Shown: positions 48,749 to 58,212, numbered from the stretch's first letter. The stretch: DNA of 64,000 nucleotides from Amycolatopsis sp. A133 (GCF_031082405.1 NZ_JAVHJU010000036.1:249781-313780); one strand, 5' to 3'. Numbers and translations are program-made. The notes: generated by a model from the sequence alone, not told the origin.

Positions 48749-49599
48749 CGGCGATCTACCGGTCGGCGGCCGGGGCGGCCGCGGTCCGCGACCGCTACGA
48801 CACGCTCCTCGCCCGCTGGCCCGTGCCGTCCGGGCAGCGCACCTTGGCCACCCGGCTGGGGGACACCTTCGCCGTGGTGTCCGGACCGGTGGACGCACCG
48901 CCGGTCGTCGCGCTGCAGGGTTCCGGCGGCACCGCCGCACACTGGCTGCCGGACATCGCCGCGCTGGCCGGGCGGCTGCGGGTGTACGCCGTCGACGCCC
49001 CCGGCGAACCGGGCCGGACCGTCGCGGCGCGGCCCCCGCTCGCCTCGTCCGCCTACGCCGAGTGGCTCGACGACGTGCTCGACGCGCTCGAGGTGCCGCG
49101 CGCGGCCTTCCTCGGTACCTCGCTGGGCGGCTGGTGGGCGCTGGACTACGCCTTGCGGCGGCCCGCCCGGGTCACCGCGCTGGCGCTGGTCAACCCGGCC
49201 GGGATCGGCCGGCGCCGGGTCGCGCCGCTACTCAAGTTCGCCGCCTACCGCGGCTTCGGTGCCCGGGGACGGCGCCGCTCGCTGGCCATGGTCGCCAAGG
49301 GCAGCCCCGCCGACCCGGCGCGGCAGGCGCTCGGCGAGTTCACCCTCGCGACGTTCGAGCACTTCAGGCCCCGGCTGGAGACCATTCCGGTGTTCCCGGT
49401 CGAGCGGCTGCGTGCCCTGGCGATGCCGGTGCAGGCCCACTTCGGCGCGCACGACGTCCTCCTCGACCAGCGCGACGCGGCGGCGAAACTGCGGGAAGCC
49501 CGCCCGGACGCCGACGTCCGGCTGGCCGAGGACGCCGGGCACTTCCTGCCCGGCTGGGCCGGAGCCGCCGCCGCGTTCCTGGCCGGAGCACGAGCGTGA
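48745..49599 (+). CDS. Alpha/beta hydrolase
   Basis: 284 residues, alpha/beta hydrolase fold. Oxyanion region LQGSGGTAAHW, Ser nucleophile in FLGTSLGGWW, late Asp in HFGAHDVLLD, and His in EDAGHFLPGW. No residue pattern indicates a specific substrate. It is translationally coupled to the HTH gene by a 4-nt overlap, suggesting the regulator and hydrolase work together. Cytoplasmic (no signal peptide). Confidence 0.88.
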   Translation: MTAIYRSAAGAAAVRDRYDTLLARWPVPSGQRTLATRLGDTFAVVSGPVDAPPVVALQGSGGTAAHWLPDIAALAGRLRVYAVDAPGEPGRTVAARPPLASSAYAEWLDDVLDALEVPRAAFLGTSLGGWWALDYALRRPARVTALALVNPAGIGRRRVAPLLKFAAYRGFGARGRRRSLAMVAKGSPADPARQALGEFTLATFEHFRPRLETIPVFPVERLRALAMPVQAHFGAHDVLLDQRDAAAKLREARPDADVRLAEDAGHFLPGWAGAAAAFLAGARA

Positions 49600-49752
49600 T
49601 CGACGGCGGGTGGGTCCGGCCTGGTGCCGAATCCGGTCCGCGGCACGGATGTCCGGTTCGGGGCGCCCGGGCGGCCGCACCGCGCTGAGCCGCGCGGCGC
49701 AACTCCGCGCGGGACGGGCAACCCGGGCCCCGCGCGGGACGTCCACGTGATC

Positions 49753-50850
49753 ATGAGAACTCCCCGGCGCGGTGCGCTGCTGGTGTCCGTCCTCGCCCTG
49801 CTGACCGCGTTCGCGTCGCCCGCGACCGCCGAAGCCGCGGTCCCGAAGGGATTCCAACCCGCGTCGACGAGCTGGACCGGCCCGGACACGGGATACGTCC
49901 TCGGGTACTCGCCGTGCGCGCAGGGGTGGTGCCCGGCGCTGCTGGGCACCACCGACGGCGGCCGGAGCTGGCGGCGGCGGGGAGCGCCGCCGGTGCCGCT
50001 GCCGGACAACCACAACCACGTCGCGCTGAGGGCCTTCGGCGACCGCGTCGCGTACGTCAGCGACGGCGTCCACGTGCGCACGACCCGCGACGGCGGCGCC
50101 ACCTGGCACCCGGTCACCCTGGCCGGCGCGCGGGAACCGTACTACCTCTCGAAGCTCACCGAAACCGGCGGTCGCGTCTTCGCCGTGCTGACCACGTACG
50201 GCGAGGGCCGCGGCTCGACCCGGCTGTACTCGGCGGCCGCCGGCTCGCCGGTGCTGAGCCCGGTGCCCGGGTTCGTGGTCACCGGCGGCCTCACCTACGG
50301 CGACCTGGCCGTCGGCGGCGGCCTGCAGGTCGCGCTCGGCGCGGACTACGGCAAGGAGCAGTACTGGACCTCCCGCGACGGCGTCCGGTTCACCCCGGCC
50401 GACCCGCCGTGCCCGGAGGGGGAGGTCGCTTCGCTCGCCGGGGTCCGCGAACGGCAGGTCGTGGCGTTGTGCAGCAGCAGCCCCGGCTCGCCGTCGCCCG
50501 GTTCGACCGAGCGGCAGCTGCGCCGCGCGCCGCAGCTGGGCGCGCGGTTCGGCGAGGGCGGCGCCGCGCCGTTCGCCGGCATCAACCAGGGCTTCGACGC
50601 GGCCTCGCCGACGTCCGCGACGGTCGCGGCGGTGGGCGGCGGCGTCGGGTTCCTGCACAGCACGGCCGACGGCGGCCGCACCTGGACGACGCTCGCGCTG
50701 ACCGAACGCGGCTTCGCGCTGACCGATCTCGACTTCCCCGGCCGCGGCACCGGGGTGGTCGTCGACGGCCAGCCGGACGCCGACGGCGGCTCGGCCGTGT
50801 ACCGGACCACGGATGGGGGAACGACGTGGAAAGAACTCCGTTTCGGGTAG
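49753..50850 (+). CDS. Secreted BNR/Ycf48-like beta-propeller protein
   Basis: 365 residues with a Sec signal peptide (RRGALLVSVLALLTAF, cleavage near AEA at about residue 28). The mature protein has Asp-box-type repeats: TTDGGRSW, TTRDGGATWHP, STADGGRTWTT and YRTTDGGTTWKE. These belong to BNR/sialidase-like or photosystem-assembly Ycf48-like propellers. No catalytic sialidase triad is recognisable, so a binding role is more likely. ATG 49753 is used; GTG 49747 is an alternative. Monocistronic. Confidence 0.85.
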   Translation: MRTPRRGALLVSVLALLTAFASPATAEAAVPKGFQPASTSWTGPDTGYVLGYSPCAQGWCPALLGTTDGGRSWRRRGAPPVPLPDNHNHVALRAFGDRVAYVSDGVHVRTTRDGGATWHPVTLAGAREPYYLSKLTETGGRVFAVLTTYGEGRGSTRLYSAAAGSPVLSPVPGFVVTGGLTYGDLAVGGGLQVALGADYGKEQYWTSRDGVRFTPADPPCPEGEVASLAGVRERQVVALCSSSPGSPSPGSTERQLRRAPQLGARFGEGGAAPFAGINQGFDAASPTSATVAAVGGGVGFLHSTADGGRTWTTLALTERGFALTDLDFPGRGTGVVVDGQPDADGGSAVYRTTDGGTTWKELRFG

Positions 50851-50991
50851 TTCTCCCTGGCAGGCAAGGCCCTTGCGCCCGGTTCACTTGGTGAACCGCA
50901 TGTCGTAATCTGAGCACTGTCCGTCGCCGGACACGGTGAGCGAGCCCGGGCAGGGGGCGCCGTCACCACGCGCAGAGTGGGAGTACAGCCG

Positions 50992-51831
50992 ATGACGCCT
51001 GGCGACCTGCGGTCCGGAACCGAGGGCGGTGCGGCCGCCCTCGATTTCAGCAAGGCGAGCCTGGCCCGGCTGTCCGACGCGCTGCTCGGCGGGCACGACC
51101 ACTACGAGGTGGACCGCGAAGCGATGCGGCGCCTGCTCGCCATCGCGCCCGGCGCCCGTGGGATGGCGAAGGAACACCGCGACTGGCTGGTGCGCGCGGT
51201 GCGGTTCCTGGCCGGCAAACGCGGCATCGACCAGTTCCTCGACCTCGGTTCCGGCATGCCGACGGCGGAGAACACCCACGAGGTGGCGCAGCGGTACAAC
51301 CCGGACGCGCAGGTGGTGTACGTCGACAACGACCCGCTGGTGCAGGTGCACGGGCGGGCGCTGCTCGAGGAGAACTACCTGACCCACGTCACGGGCGCCG
51401 ACCTGACGCGGCCCGCCGAAACCCTCGCCGACGAGGTCGTCAAGGAGTACCTCGACTTCTCGCGGCCGGTGGCGCTGATCCTCACCTCGATCGTCCACCA
51501 CATCGACGACTACGACCGCGCGAAGGCGATCGTCGCGGAGTACGTCGCCGCGCTCGCGCCCGGGTCGTTCCTGCTGCTCACGCACAACTGCGACCCGGAA
51601 GAGGACTCCCCGCGCCAGGAACTGGCCCGGCTGCTGGAGACCAGTTTCCAGGGCACCGGCCTGGGCAGCGTCTACCGCACGCGCGAGCAGATAACGGGGT
51701 TCTTCGACGGTACCGACCTGCTCCGGCCGGGGCTGGTCTACCTGCACGAATGGTGGCCGGACGGCCCCCGGCTGCACCCGCTGGGCGAGCTGAACTTCCT
51801 GACCTTGGGCGGAGTGGCCCGCAAGCAGTGA
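50992..51831 (+). CDS. SAM-dependent methyltransferase, DUF574 / PF04672 family
   Basis: 279 residues, Rossmann methyltransferase. N-terminal ALLGGHDHYEVDREAMRRLL is characteristic of this actinobacterial family. The SAM site is FLDLGSGMPT, with VVYVDNDPL as the acidic second strand and ALILTSIVHHI as motif IV. Members are numerous in actinomycetes and their substrates are mostly unknown. ATG 50992 has GGGAG upstream. It is followed by the 46-nt palindrome shared with the convergent aldo/keto reductase. Confidence 0.9.
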   Translation: MTPGDLRSGTEGGAAALDFSKASLARLSDALLGGHDHYEVDREAMRRLLAIAPGARGMAKEHRDWLVRAVRFLAGKRGIDQFLDLGSGMPTAENTHEVAQRYNPDAQVVYVDNDPLVQVHGRALLEENYLTHVTGADLTRPAETLADEVVKEYLDFSRPVALILTSIVHHIDDYDRAKAIVAEYVAALAPGSFLLLTHNCDPEEDSPRQELARLLETSFQGTGLGSVYRTREQITGFFDGTDLLRPGLVYLHEWWPDGPRLHPLGELNFLTLGGVARKQ

Positions 51832-51845
51832 CTCTCCCGCAGCTC

Positions 51846-51891
51846 GTCGTGAGTGGTTAGGCGGGTTCTAACCCGCCTAACCACTCACGAC
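51846..51891. repeat. 46-nt dispersed palindrome, copy 1 (probable bidirectional terminator)
   Basis: Perfect 22-bp inverted repeat with a 2-nt centre (core GAGTGGTTAGGCGGGTT), 3 nt from the reductase stop and 14 nt past the methyltransferase stop. A second copy at the right end of the window differs by compensated base changes. Confidence 0.9.
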
Positions 51892-51894
51892 ACC

Positions 51895-52728
51895 TCAGGC
51901 GGCGTTGAACGAGTCCGGGTCCGGGCCGGTGCGCTCGGCGCGGTCCAGCGGGGTCAGCGACTCCATCTCCTCCTCCGTGAGGGTGAACCCGAACAGGTCG
52001 AAGTTCTCCTCGATCCGGGACGGCGTGACCGACTTCGGGATCACCACGTTGCCCAGCTGCAGGTGCCAGCGCAGCACGATCTGCGCGGGCGTGCGGCTGC
52101 GCTTCACCGCGAGGTCGGCCACCACCGGGTCGCCGAGCAGGCTGCCGCCCTTGGCGAGCGGGCTCCACGCCTCGGTCGCGATGCCGTGCTTCGCGTCGAA
52201 TTCGCGCAGCTCGGCCTGCTGCAGGTACGGGTGCAGCTCGACCTGGTTGACCGCCGGGGCGACGTCGGCGGCGTCGAGCAGGCGCTCGAGGTGCGCGGGC
52301 TGGAAGTTGGAGACGCCGATCGCGCGGACCCGGCCGTCGGCGTGGAGCTTCTCGAACGCCTTCCACGTGTCGAGGTACTTGTCGCGCGCCGGGGTCGGCC
52401 AGTGGATCAGGTAGAGGTCCAGCTGCTCCAGGCCCAGCTTGGCCATGCTCGAGTCGAACGCCTTGAGCGTCGAGTCGTAGCCCTGGGCGGAGTTCCACAG
52501 CTTCGTCGTGACGAAGAGCTCGTCGCGGGCGATGCCGGATTCGGCGATCGCCTGGCCGACGCCCTTTTCGTTGCCGTAGACGGCGGCGGTGTCGATGCTG
52601 CGGTAGCCCGCTTCGAGGGCGGTCTTCACGGCGGTGGCGGTCTCGTCGTCGGGGACCTGGAACACGCCGTAGCCGAGTTGCGGCATCCGCACGCCGTTGT
52701 TGAGTTCGATCACGGGCACGCTGGTCAC
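51895..52728 (-). CDS. Aldo/keto reductase
   Basis: 277 residues, AKR5-like, close to 2,5-diketo-gluconate reductase/morphine-6-dehydrogenase types. The catalytic tetrad is present: Asp and Tyr in IDTAAVYGNE, Lys in VTTKLWN, His in LYLIHWPTP. The NADPH-binding loop IPKSVTPSRIEEN is intact. GTG 52728 has AAAGGA upstream. It follows the MFS gene by 23 nt on the same strand, so the two are probably co-transcribed. Confidence 0.94.
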   Translation of the reverse strand: MTSVPVIELNNGVRMPQLGYGVFQVPDDETATAVKTALEAGYRSIDTAAVYGNEKGVGQAIAESGIARDELFVTTKLWNSAQGYDSTLKAFDSSMAKLGLEQLDLYLIHWPTPARDKYLDTWKAFEKLHADGRVRAIGVSNFQPAHLERLLDAADVAPAVNQVELHPYLQQAELREFDAKHGIATEAWSPLAKGGSLLGDPVVADLAVKRSRTPAQIVLRWHLQLGNVVIPKSVTPSRIEENFDLFGFTLTEEEMESLTPLDRAERTGPDPDSFNAA

Positions 52729-52751
52729 GAGGGTTCCTTTCGGTGGGTGGT

Positions 52752-53930
52752 TCATCGGACGGGTACCCGTTCCCCGGCCGGGAAACGGGCCCGGCGGTCG
52801 AGCAGGCCGGAGACGAGCGCCACGGCGAGGCCCGCCGCGGCGAGCGCGGCGCCGATCCAGCTGGGCGCGGTGTAGCCGAGGCCGGCGTTGATGGCCTGGC
52901 CGCCGAGCCAGGCGCCGCCGGCGTTGCCGAGGTTGAACGCGGCGATGTTCGCTGCCGACGCCAGGGCCGGGGCGCCTTCGGCCTTGGCCATCACGCGGGC
53001 CTGCAGCGGCGGCACGGTGGCGAACCCCGCCGCGCCGAACAGCACGATCGTGATCGCCGCCGGCACCTTCGCGTGCGCGGTGAACACGAAGGCCACCAGC
53101 ACGAGCGCCAGCGCGGCGAGGATGACGTAGAGGCTCGGCATCAGCTTGCGGTCCGCGGCCCGGCCGCCGAGCAGGTTGCCGGCGAACAGGCCGGCGCCGA
53201 AGAGCACGAGCAACCAGGTGACGGCGCCGCTGGAGAAGCCCGCGACCTGCGTCATCATCGGTGCGATGTAGGTGAAGGACGCGAACACCCCGGCGAAGCC
53301 GAGCGCGGTCATGGCCAGCGCGAGCCACACCTGCGGGCGGCGGAACACGGCGAGTTCACCGCGCAGGCCGGCGCCCGGGTCCGGTTCCTGGCGCGGCACG
53401 AGCGCGATGACGCCGATCGCGCCGGCGACGCCGAGCGCGCTGACCACCCAGAACGTCGAGCGCCAGCCGAAGGCCTGGCCGAGCGCGGTGCCGGCGGGCA
53501 CGCCGAGCACGTTCGCCACGGTCAAGCCGGTGAACATCAGGGCGATGGCGCTCGCCTGCTTGGCCGGGGCGACCAGTGACGCGGCGACGACCGAGCCGAC
53601 GCCGAAGAAGGCGCCGTGGCTCAGCGCCGCCACCACGCGGCCGGTCATGAGCAGGCCGTAGCCCGGGGCCAGCGCCGAGAGCACGTTGCCCGCGATGAAC
53701 AGGCCCATCAGCGCGACGAGCACGGTCTTGCGCGGCACCCGGGTGGCGAGCGCGGTGAGCACGGGAGCACCGACGACGACGCCGAGCGCGTAGCCCGAGA
53801 TGAGCAGGCCTGCGGTGGGGATCGAGACGCCGAAGTCGCCCGCGACCTCGGGCAGCAGGCCCATGATCACGAACTCGGTGGTGCCGATCCCGAAAGCGCT
53901 GATCGCCAGTGCGAGCAGAGCGGCGGGCAT
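52752..53930 (-). CDS. MFS transporter, DHA1 drug/arabinose efflux (AraJ/Cmx) type
   Basis: 392 residues with 12 predicted membrane helices. The start ALAISAFGIGTTEFVIMGLL with PEVAGDFGVSIPTAGLLISG is typical of the AraJ/Cmx subgroup of proton-driven exporters, which confer resistance or export sugars. ATG 53930 has AAGGA upstream. It is divergent from a MarR gene with 140 nt between that holds two inverted repeats; this is a standard repressor/efflux pair. The substrate cannot be inferred. Confidence 0.93.
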   Translation of the reverse strand: MPAALLALAISAFGIGTTEFVIMGLLPEVAGDFGVSIPTAGLLISGYALGVVVGAPVLTALATRVPRKTVLVALMGLFIAGNVLSALAPGYGLLMTGRVVAALSHGAFFGVGSVVAASLVAPAKQASAIALMFTGLTVANVLGVPAGTALGQAFGWRSTFWVVSALGVAGAIGVIALVPRQEPDPGAGLRGELAVFRRPQVWLALAMTALGFAGVFASFTYIAPMMTQVAGFSSGAVTWLLVLFGAGLFAGNLLGGRAADRKLMPSLYVILAALALVLVAFVFTAHAKVPAAITIVLFGAAGFATVPPLQARVMAKAEGAPALASAANIAAFNLGNAGGAWLGGQAINAGLGYTAPSWIGAALAAAGLAVALVSGLLDRRARFPAGERVPVR

Positions 53931-53970
53931 GGGGTTCCTTCTTCCCGGGGTAGACTGGTTGCTGGCGTGG

Positions 53971-54038
53971 GCAACTACAAGCGTCCGAGATAGTTGCAGA
54001 CGCCGTCTATTGCACAAGCTTGATGGTGCTTCGTGCAA
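53971..54038. promoter_or_regulatory. Two inverted repeats between MFS and MarR genes (operator candidates)
   Basis: GCAACTA (53971-53977) pairs with TAGTTGC (53991-53997), and TTGCAC (54010-54015) pairs with GTGCAA (54033-54038). Both contain the TTGCA-type half-sites often bound by MarR dimers. Position and sequence suggest binding by the MarR protein encoded alongside. Confidence 0.5.
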
Positions 54039-54070
54039 CGACCTGCGCGCAAGCCGGGAAGAGGTGAACC

Positions 54071-54532
54071 GTGTCACTGGACGACGATGCCGTCGAAGCC
54101 CGCGCACAGGGCTGGCGCACGCTGGCCGCGCTGCACGCGCGGATCGAGGACCGGCTGCAGCGCGCGCTCGAGCGCGACCACGAACTGTCGGTGAGCGAGT
54201 ACACGGTGCTGGACGTGCTGGCCCGCCAGGACGGCTTCCACCTGCGGATGAACCAGCTCGCGAACGCGGTGGTGCTCAGCCAGTCGGCGACTACGCGGCT
54301 GGTCACGCGGCTGGAAGGCCGCGGGCTGCTGGCCCGCTACCTCTGCGCGGACGACCGCCGCGGCATCTACACGGAGGTGACGCCGGCGGGCCAGGCCCTG
54401 CTGACGGCGGCGCGGCCCACGCACGACACGGCGCTGGCGGACGCCCTCGCGGACGCCGGGAGCTTGCCGGAACTTTCGCCGCTGGTCGCGGCGCTGAGCA
54501 AGCTCTCTTTCCCGGCGGTGCCTTCGGCCTGA
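54071..54532 (+). CDS. MarR-family transcriptional regulator
   Basis: 153 residues. Winged HTH with LSVSEYTVLDVLA, MNQLANAVVLSQSATTRLV and the wing DDRRGIYTEVTPAG. It is likely to repress the divergent exporter until its ligand is bound. GTG 54071 is preceded by GGGAAGAGG. The 243 nt downstream contain the promoter of the ROK gene and nothing else I can name. Confidence 0.94.
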   Translation: MSLDDDAVEARAQGWRTLAALHARIEDRLQRALERDHELSVSEYTVLDVLARQDGFHLRMNQLANAVVLSQSATTRLVTRLEGRGLLARYLCADDRRGIYTEVTPAGQALLTAARPTHDTALADALADAGSLPELSPLVAALSKLSFPAVPSA

Positions 54533-54711
54533 CGGAAACTTGCGCAAGTACGCCGACACTCCCGCTGAGCGGTGCTGCCCGATCGGCGGGGGGATTACGG
54601 CGGGCGCACACCCTAACTCCTGCTCCATCCGTGGGACACTTTTGCTTCCCGCGTGCGATAGTTTCGCTGGTCAACCCCGGTTGCCCGGCTTTCGCCCGGC
54701 ACCCGGGCGCG

Positions 54712-54765
54712 TTGACCCGATGGTTTCCGCCGACCTAATTTGTTGTTCCAGCAAACGAACCGGGG
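54712..54765 (+). promoter_or_regulatory. ROK gene promoter and possible autoregulatory operator
   Basis: TTGACC (54712-54717) and TAATTT (54736-54741) are separated by 18 nt. An imperfect inverted sequence, TTTGTTGTTCCAGCAAACG (about 54739-54757), overlaps the likely transcription start and resembles sites bound by XylR/NagC-type ROK regulators. Confidence 0.4.
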
Positions 54766-54775
54766 CGGTGTCGGC

Positions 54776-56047
54776 GTGGACTCCTCCTTTTTCCTCAAAC
54801 CGGTGCGCCCGGCCGACCAGGCCGCCGTACGCCGGAGCAACCTGGCGCTGGTGTTGCGGCACCTGCGGGACGCGGGCCCCCGGTCGCGGGCGGCGATCGC
54901 CGCGGACACCGGGCTCAACAAGGGAACCGTGTCGAGCCTCGTCTCGGAGCTGGTCGGCCGCGGGTTGGCGCGCGAGGGCGAGCGGGAACGCGCCGGCGCC
55001 GTCGGGCGGCCGGGCACGATCGTCGAGCTGGACGGCCGCGGCGTCGGCGGCATCGGCGTCGAGATCAACGTCGACTACCTGACCGCGCTCGCCCTCGACC
55101 TCACCGGCACGGTCCTGTTCGAGCAACGCGTGGCGCTCGACGTCCAGGCGCTGCCCGTGGCGAAGGTCCTCGACGCCGGCGCGGAACTCACCGCGCGGGC
55201 GCTGCGGGAATGTCGTCGGCTGGGCGTCACGCCGGCCGGCGTGACCGTCGGCGTCCCGGCGCTGGTGGACGTCGCGAGCGGCACCGTCGCCTTCGCGCCC
55301 AACCTGCACTGGACCGACGTCCCGGTGGTCCGCGGCATCACCGACCGGCTGACCCGGCGGCTCGGCCCGCCGTCGTTCCCGATCCGCACGGCCAACGACG
55401 CCAACCTCGGCGCGCTCGGCGAATACGCCATGGGCAGCGTCGCGGGCACCCCCGACCTGGTGTACCTGACCGGCGAGATCGGCGTCGGCGGCGGGGTGAT
55501 CGCCGCCGGCCGGCTGCTCGGCGGCGCCGGCGGGTTCTCCGGTGAGGTCGGGCACATCCAGCTCGACCCGGCCGGGCGCCTTTGCGGGTGCGGGCGCCGC
55601 GGCTGCTGGGAAACGCTCGTCGGGCTGGCCGGGATGCTGCGCCTGGCCGCGTCGCCCGCCGATCCGGTGCACGACCCGTCGCTCGACCTCGAACAGCGGC
55701 TCGACATCATCCGCCGCCGCGCCGAGCGGAAGGACCGGCGGACGCTCGACGCGCTCGCCCGGGTGGGCACCGGGCTCGGCGTCGGCGCGGCCGTGCTGGT
55801 CAACGTCTTCAACCCGCGGGTGGTGCTGCTGGGCGGGTACTTCGCCCAGCTCGGGCCGTACCTGCTCGGCCCGATGCTCGCCGAGCTCGAGGCCCGGGTG
55901 ATCGCTCCCGGGATCGGCGGCTGCCGTGTCGAGCTGTCCTGGCTCGGGTTCTCCGCGGCTTCGCGCGGCGGGGCGCACGTCGCGCTCCAAGCGGTGTTCG
56001 ACGACCCGGCGCTGGTGCCGGTCCGAGCGGAAAGGGACAGCGGATGA
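54776..56047 (+). CDS. ROK-family transcriptional regulator
   Basis: 423 residues. N-terminal winged HTH (RAAIAADTGLNKGTVSSLVS, residues about 40-60), then a ROK sugar-kinase fold: TLxxG-like VGVPALVD, GEIGVGGGVIAAG, the HIQLDP His and a zinc-binding CGCGRRGC cluster. These proteins bind sugars or sugar phosphates and usually repress nearby catabolic or biosynthetic genes. GTG 54776 is selected, downstream of a reasonable promoter. The next eight genes form a coupled operon starting 219 nt downstream, so this is the probable regulator of that operon. Confidence 0.9.
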   Translation: MDSSFFLKPVRPADQAAVRRSNLALVLRHLRDAGPRSRAAIAADTGLNKGTVSSLVSELVGRGLAREGERERAGAVGRPGTIVELDGRGVGGIGVEINVDYLTALALDLTGTVLFEQRVALDVQALPVAKVLDAGAELTARALRECRRLGVTPAGVTVGVPALVDVASGTVAFAPNLHWTDVPVVRGITDRLTRRLGPPSFPIRTANDANLGALGEYAMGSVAGTPDLVYLTGEIGVGGGVIAAGRLLGGAGGFSGEVGHIQLDPAGRLCGCGRRGCWETLVGLAGMLRLAASPADPVHDPSLDLEQRLDIIRRRAERKDRRTLDALARVGTGLGVGAAVLVNVFNPRVVLLGGYFAQLGPYLLGPMLAELEARVIAPGIGGCRVELSWLGFSAASRGGAHVALQAVFDDPALVPVRAERDSG

Positions 56048-56266
56048 AGACCCCTCAACCGGTCCGCAAGATGGGACGTGTCACGGCCGGATCCAGCGGG
56101 CAGACTGGGCCGCAGTCACGACTGGGTGGAAACACGTGATCGACTCCGGCGATGTAGCTCTGGCGGGCACCCGCACGCGCGGCGGCACGGACGCCGCGCG
56201 CGGTGCCCCGCCCCGCGGCACCGGAGGAACTCGCGGCGCGGGCTGAACCGAACAGGTGGAGGAACA

Positions 56267-57388
56267 ATGGGGAAGATCGGTGTCTGGCTGATCGGGGCCC
56301 GGGGATCGGTGGCCACGACGGCCGTCGCCGGGGCGGCCGCGATGCGGGCGGGACTGGCCGCGCGCACGGGGTGCGTGACCGAGCTGCCGGACTTCGCGGG
56401 GGCCGAGCTGCCCGGGCTGGGGGACCTGGTCTTCGGGGGCCACGACGTCGTCGACACGCCGCTGGTCAAGCGGGCCGAGCACCTGGCGGCGGCGGGTGTG
56501 CTGCCGGCGACGCTGCCGGGCCCGGTCGGGGCGGACCTCGAGGCCGCCGAGACGCGGCTTCGGCCCGCGCCCGACGGCGGTGGCCGCGCGGCGATCGACC
56601 AGGTCGTCGCCGACCTCACGGCGTTCCGCGAGGAGCTCGGCCACGTGGTCGTCGTCAACGTCTCCTCCACCGAGCCGCCCTGCGTGCCGCACCCGGCCCA
56701 CGCGTCGCTCACGGCGCTGGAAGCCGCGCTGGACGCGGGTGAGGACGTGCTCCCCGCGAGCGCGCTCTACGCCTACGCCGCGTTCCGCGCCGGTTGTGGC
56801 TTTGTCGACTTCACCCCCTCCACGGGCGCGCGGCTGCCGGCGCTCGACGAACTCGCCCGCGCGACCGGACTGCCGTACGCGGGCCGGGACGGCAAGACCG
56901 GCGAGACGCTGCTGCGGGCGGTGCTCGCGCCGATGTTCGCCCAGCGCGGGCTGAACGTCCTGGCCTGGTCGGGTACGAACCTGCTCGGCGGCGGCGACGG
57001 TGCCACCCTCGCCGATCCCGGCGCGGCGGCCAGCAAGAACGCCTCCAAGCAGCAGGTCCTCCAGCAGAACCTCGGGCACCCGGTCGACGGTGAGGTCCAC
57101 ATCGACTACGTCCCGGCCCTCGGCGACTGGAAGACCGCCTGGGACCACGTGCTGTTCGAAGGCTTCCTCGGCGCGCGCATGACCCTGCAGCTCACCTGGC
57201 AGGGCTGCGACTCCGCGCTCGCGGCGCCGCTGGTGCTCGACCTCGCCCGGCTGACCGGCAAGGCCTGCCGCGACGGCGTCGCCGGGCCGGTGGCCGAGTT
57301 CGGGTTCTTCTTCAAGGATCCCGTCGGCGACGGGCCGCACGACCTGGCTTCGCAGTACGCCGCGCTGGTCGGGTGGGCGAACCGGTGA
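56267..57388 (+). CDS. Inositol-3-phosphate synthase-like cyclase
   Basis: 373 residues, COG1260 family. N-terminal NAD motif VWLIGARGSVATT; later VVNVSSTEPP, GRDGKTGETLLRA, LGGGDGATLADP and DYVPALGDWKTAWDHV with the Lys residues used in the intramolecular aldol cyclisation of glucose-6-phosphate. It differs at the N-terminus from the usual actinobacterial Ino1 (a GVGN-type motif, recalled), so it is probably a second, specialised paralogue. ATG 56267 has GGAGG 5 nt upstream. Its stop overlaps the GTG of the UbiA gene. It heads the Ebo-like operon at the place where other ebo clusters have a dehydroquinate-synthase-like cyclase (eboD), suggesting it supplies a different cyclitol. Confidence 0.88.
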   Translation: MGKIGVWLIGARGSVATTAVAGAAAMRAGLAARTGCVTELPDFAGAELPGLGDLVFGGHDVVDTPLVKRAEHLAAAGVLPATLPGPVGADLEAAETRLRPAPDGGGRAAIDQVVADLTAFREELGHVVVVNVSSTEPPCVPHPAHASLTALEAALDAGEDVLPASALYAYAAFRAGCGFVDFTPSTGARLPALDELARATGLPYAGRDGKTGETLLRAVLAPMFAQRGLNVLAWSGTNLLGGGDGATLADPGAAASKNASKQQVLQQNLGHPVDGEVHIDYVPALGDWKTAWDHVLFEGFLGARMTLQLTWQGCDSALAAPLVLDLARLTGKACRDGVAGPVAEFGFFFKDPVGDGPHDLASQYAALVGWANR

Positions 57389-58212
57389 AGGCGCTCGTCG
57401 AACTCGTCCGCGCGCCCGCCGCGCTGACCGTGCCCGGGGACGCCGTCGCCGGGGCCGCCGCTTCGGGCTGGCCGTTCGGCCGCCGCACGCTCGCCCTGAC
57501 CGGGGCGTCCGTCTGCATCTACTGGGCGGGCATGGCGCTCAACGACTACGCCGACCGCCACCTCGACGCGCTGGAACGGCCCGAGCGGCCGATCCCGTCC
57601 GGCCGGATCACGCCGGGCACCGCGCTCGGCGTCGCGACCGGGCTGACCGCGGGCGGGCTGGGCATCGCCGCGGTGGCCGGCGGGAAGCGGGCTTTGCGCG
57701 TCGCGGTGCCGCTGGCCGCGACCGTCTGGGCGTACGACTTCGTGCTCAAGGAGACCGTGTTCGGGCCGGCCGCGATGGCCGCCGCCCGCGCGCTGGACGT
57801 CCTGCTCGGCGGGGGCGGGGCCCGGGCGGCCGTGCCCGCGGCGCTGACCGTCGGGGCGCACACCTACGCCGTGACGACGTTGTCGCGGTCCGAAGTGGAC
57901 GGTGCGAAGCCCGCGCTGCCGGCGGCCACCCTCGCCGCCACGGCGGGGGTGCGCGTCGCCGCGGGCCGCGTCGGGCCGCTGGCCTCGGTGCTGCTCGGGA
58001 CGTACGCGCTGACCACCGGGCGGGCGCAGTACGACGCCGTCCGCGACCCGGCCGCGCCGAAGATCCGCCGCGCGGTCGGCGCCGGGATCCACGGCATGAT
58101 CCCGCTGCAGGCCGGGCTGATCGCGCGAACCGGGGCGTGGCGTTCGGCGCTGGCCGTCGCCGCCGCGTTCCCGATCGCCCGGGCGCTGAGCCGGAAGGTG
58201 TCGCCGACATGA
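57385..58212 (+). CDS. eboC: UbiA-family prenyltransferase (EboC / SCO3242 type)
   Basis: 275-residue membrane protein with about seven to eight hydrophobic helices. The Asp-rich motif NDYADRHLDALERPERP near residue 53 binds Mg-prenyl diphosphate. The second Asp motif is weak: LSRSEVDGAKP aligns where UbiA enzymes have DxxxD. It should transfer a polyprenyl chain to a polar acceptor at the membrane. GTG 57385 overlaps the cyclase stop, and its own stop overlaps the next ATG. Placement between a cyclitol synthase and the EboA-E genes suggests the acceptor is a cyclitol or sugar derivative, which is inference. Confidence 0.88.
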   Translation: MKALVELVRAPAALTVPGDAVAGAAASGWPFGRRTLALTGASVCIYWAGMALNDYADRHLDALERPERPIPSGRITPGTALGVATGLTAGGLGIAAVAGGKRALRVAVPLAATVWAYDFVLKETVFGPAAMAAARALDVLLGGGGARAAVPAALTVGAHTYAVTTLSRSEVDGAKPALPAATLAATAGVRVAAGRVGPLASVLLGTYALTTGRAQYDAVRDPAAPKIRRAVGAGIHGMIPLQAGLIARTGAWRSALAVAAAFPIARALSRKVSPT

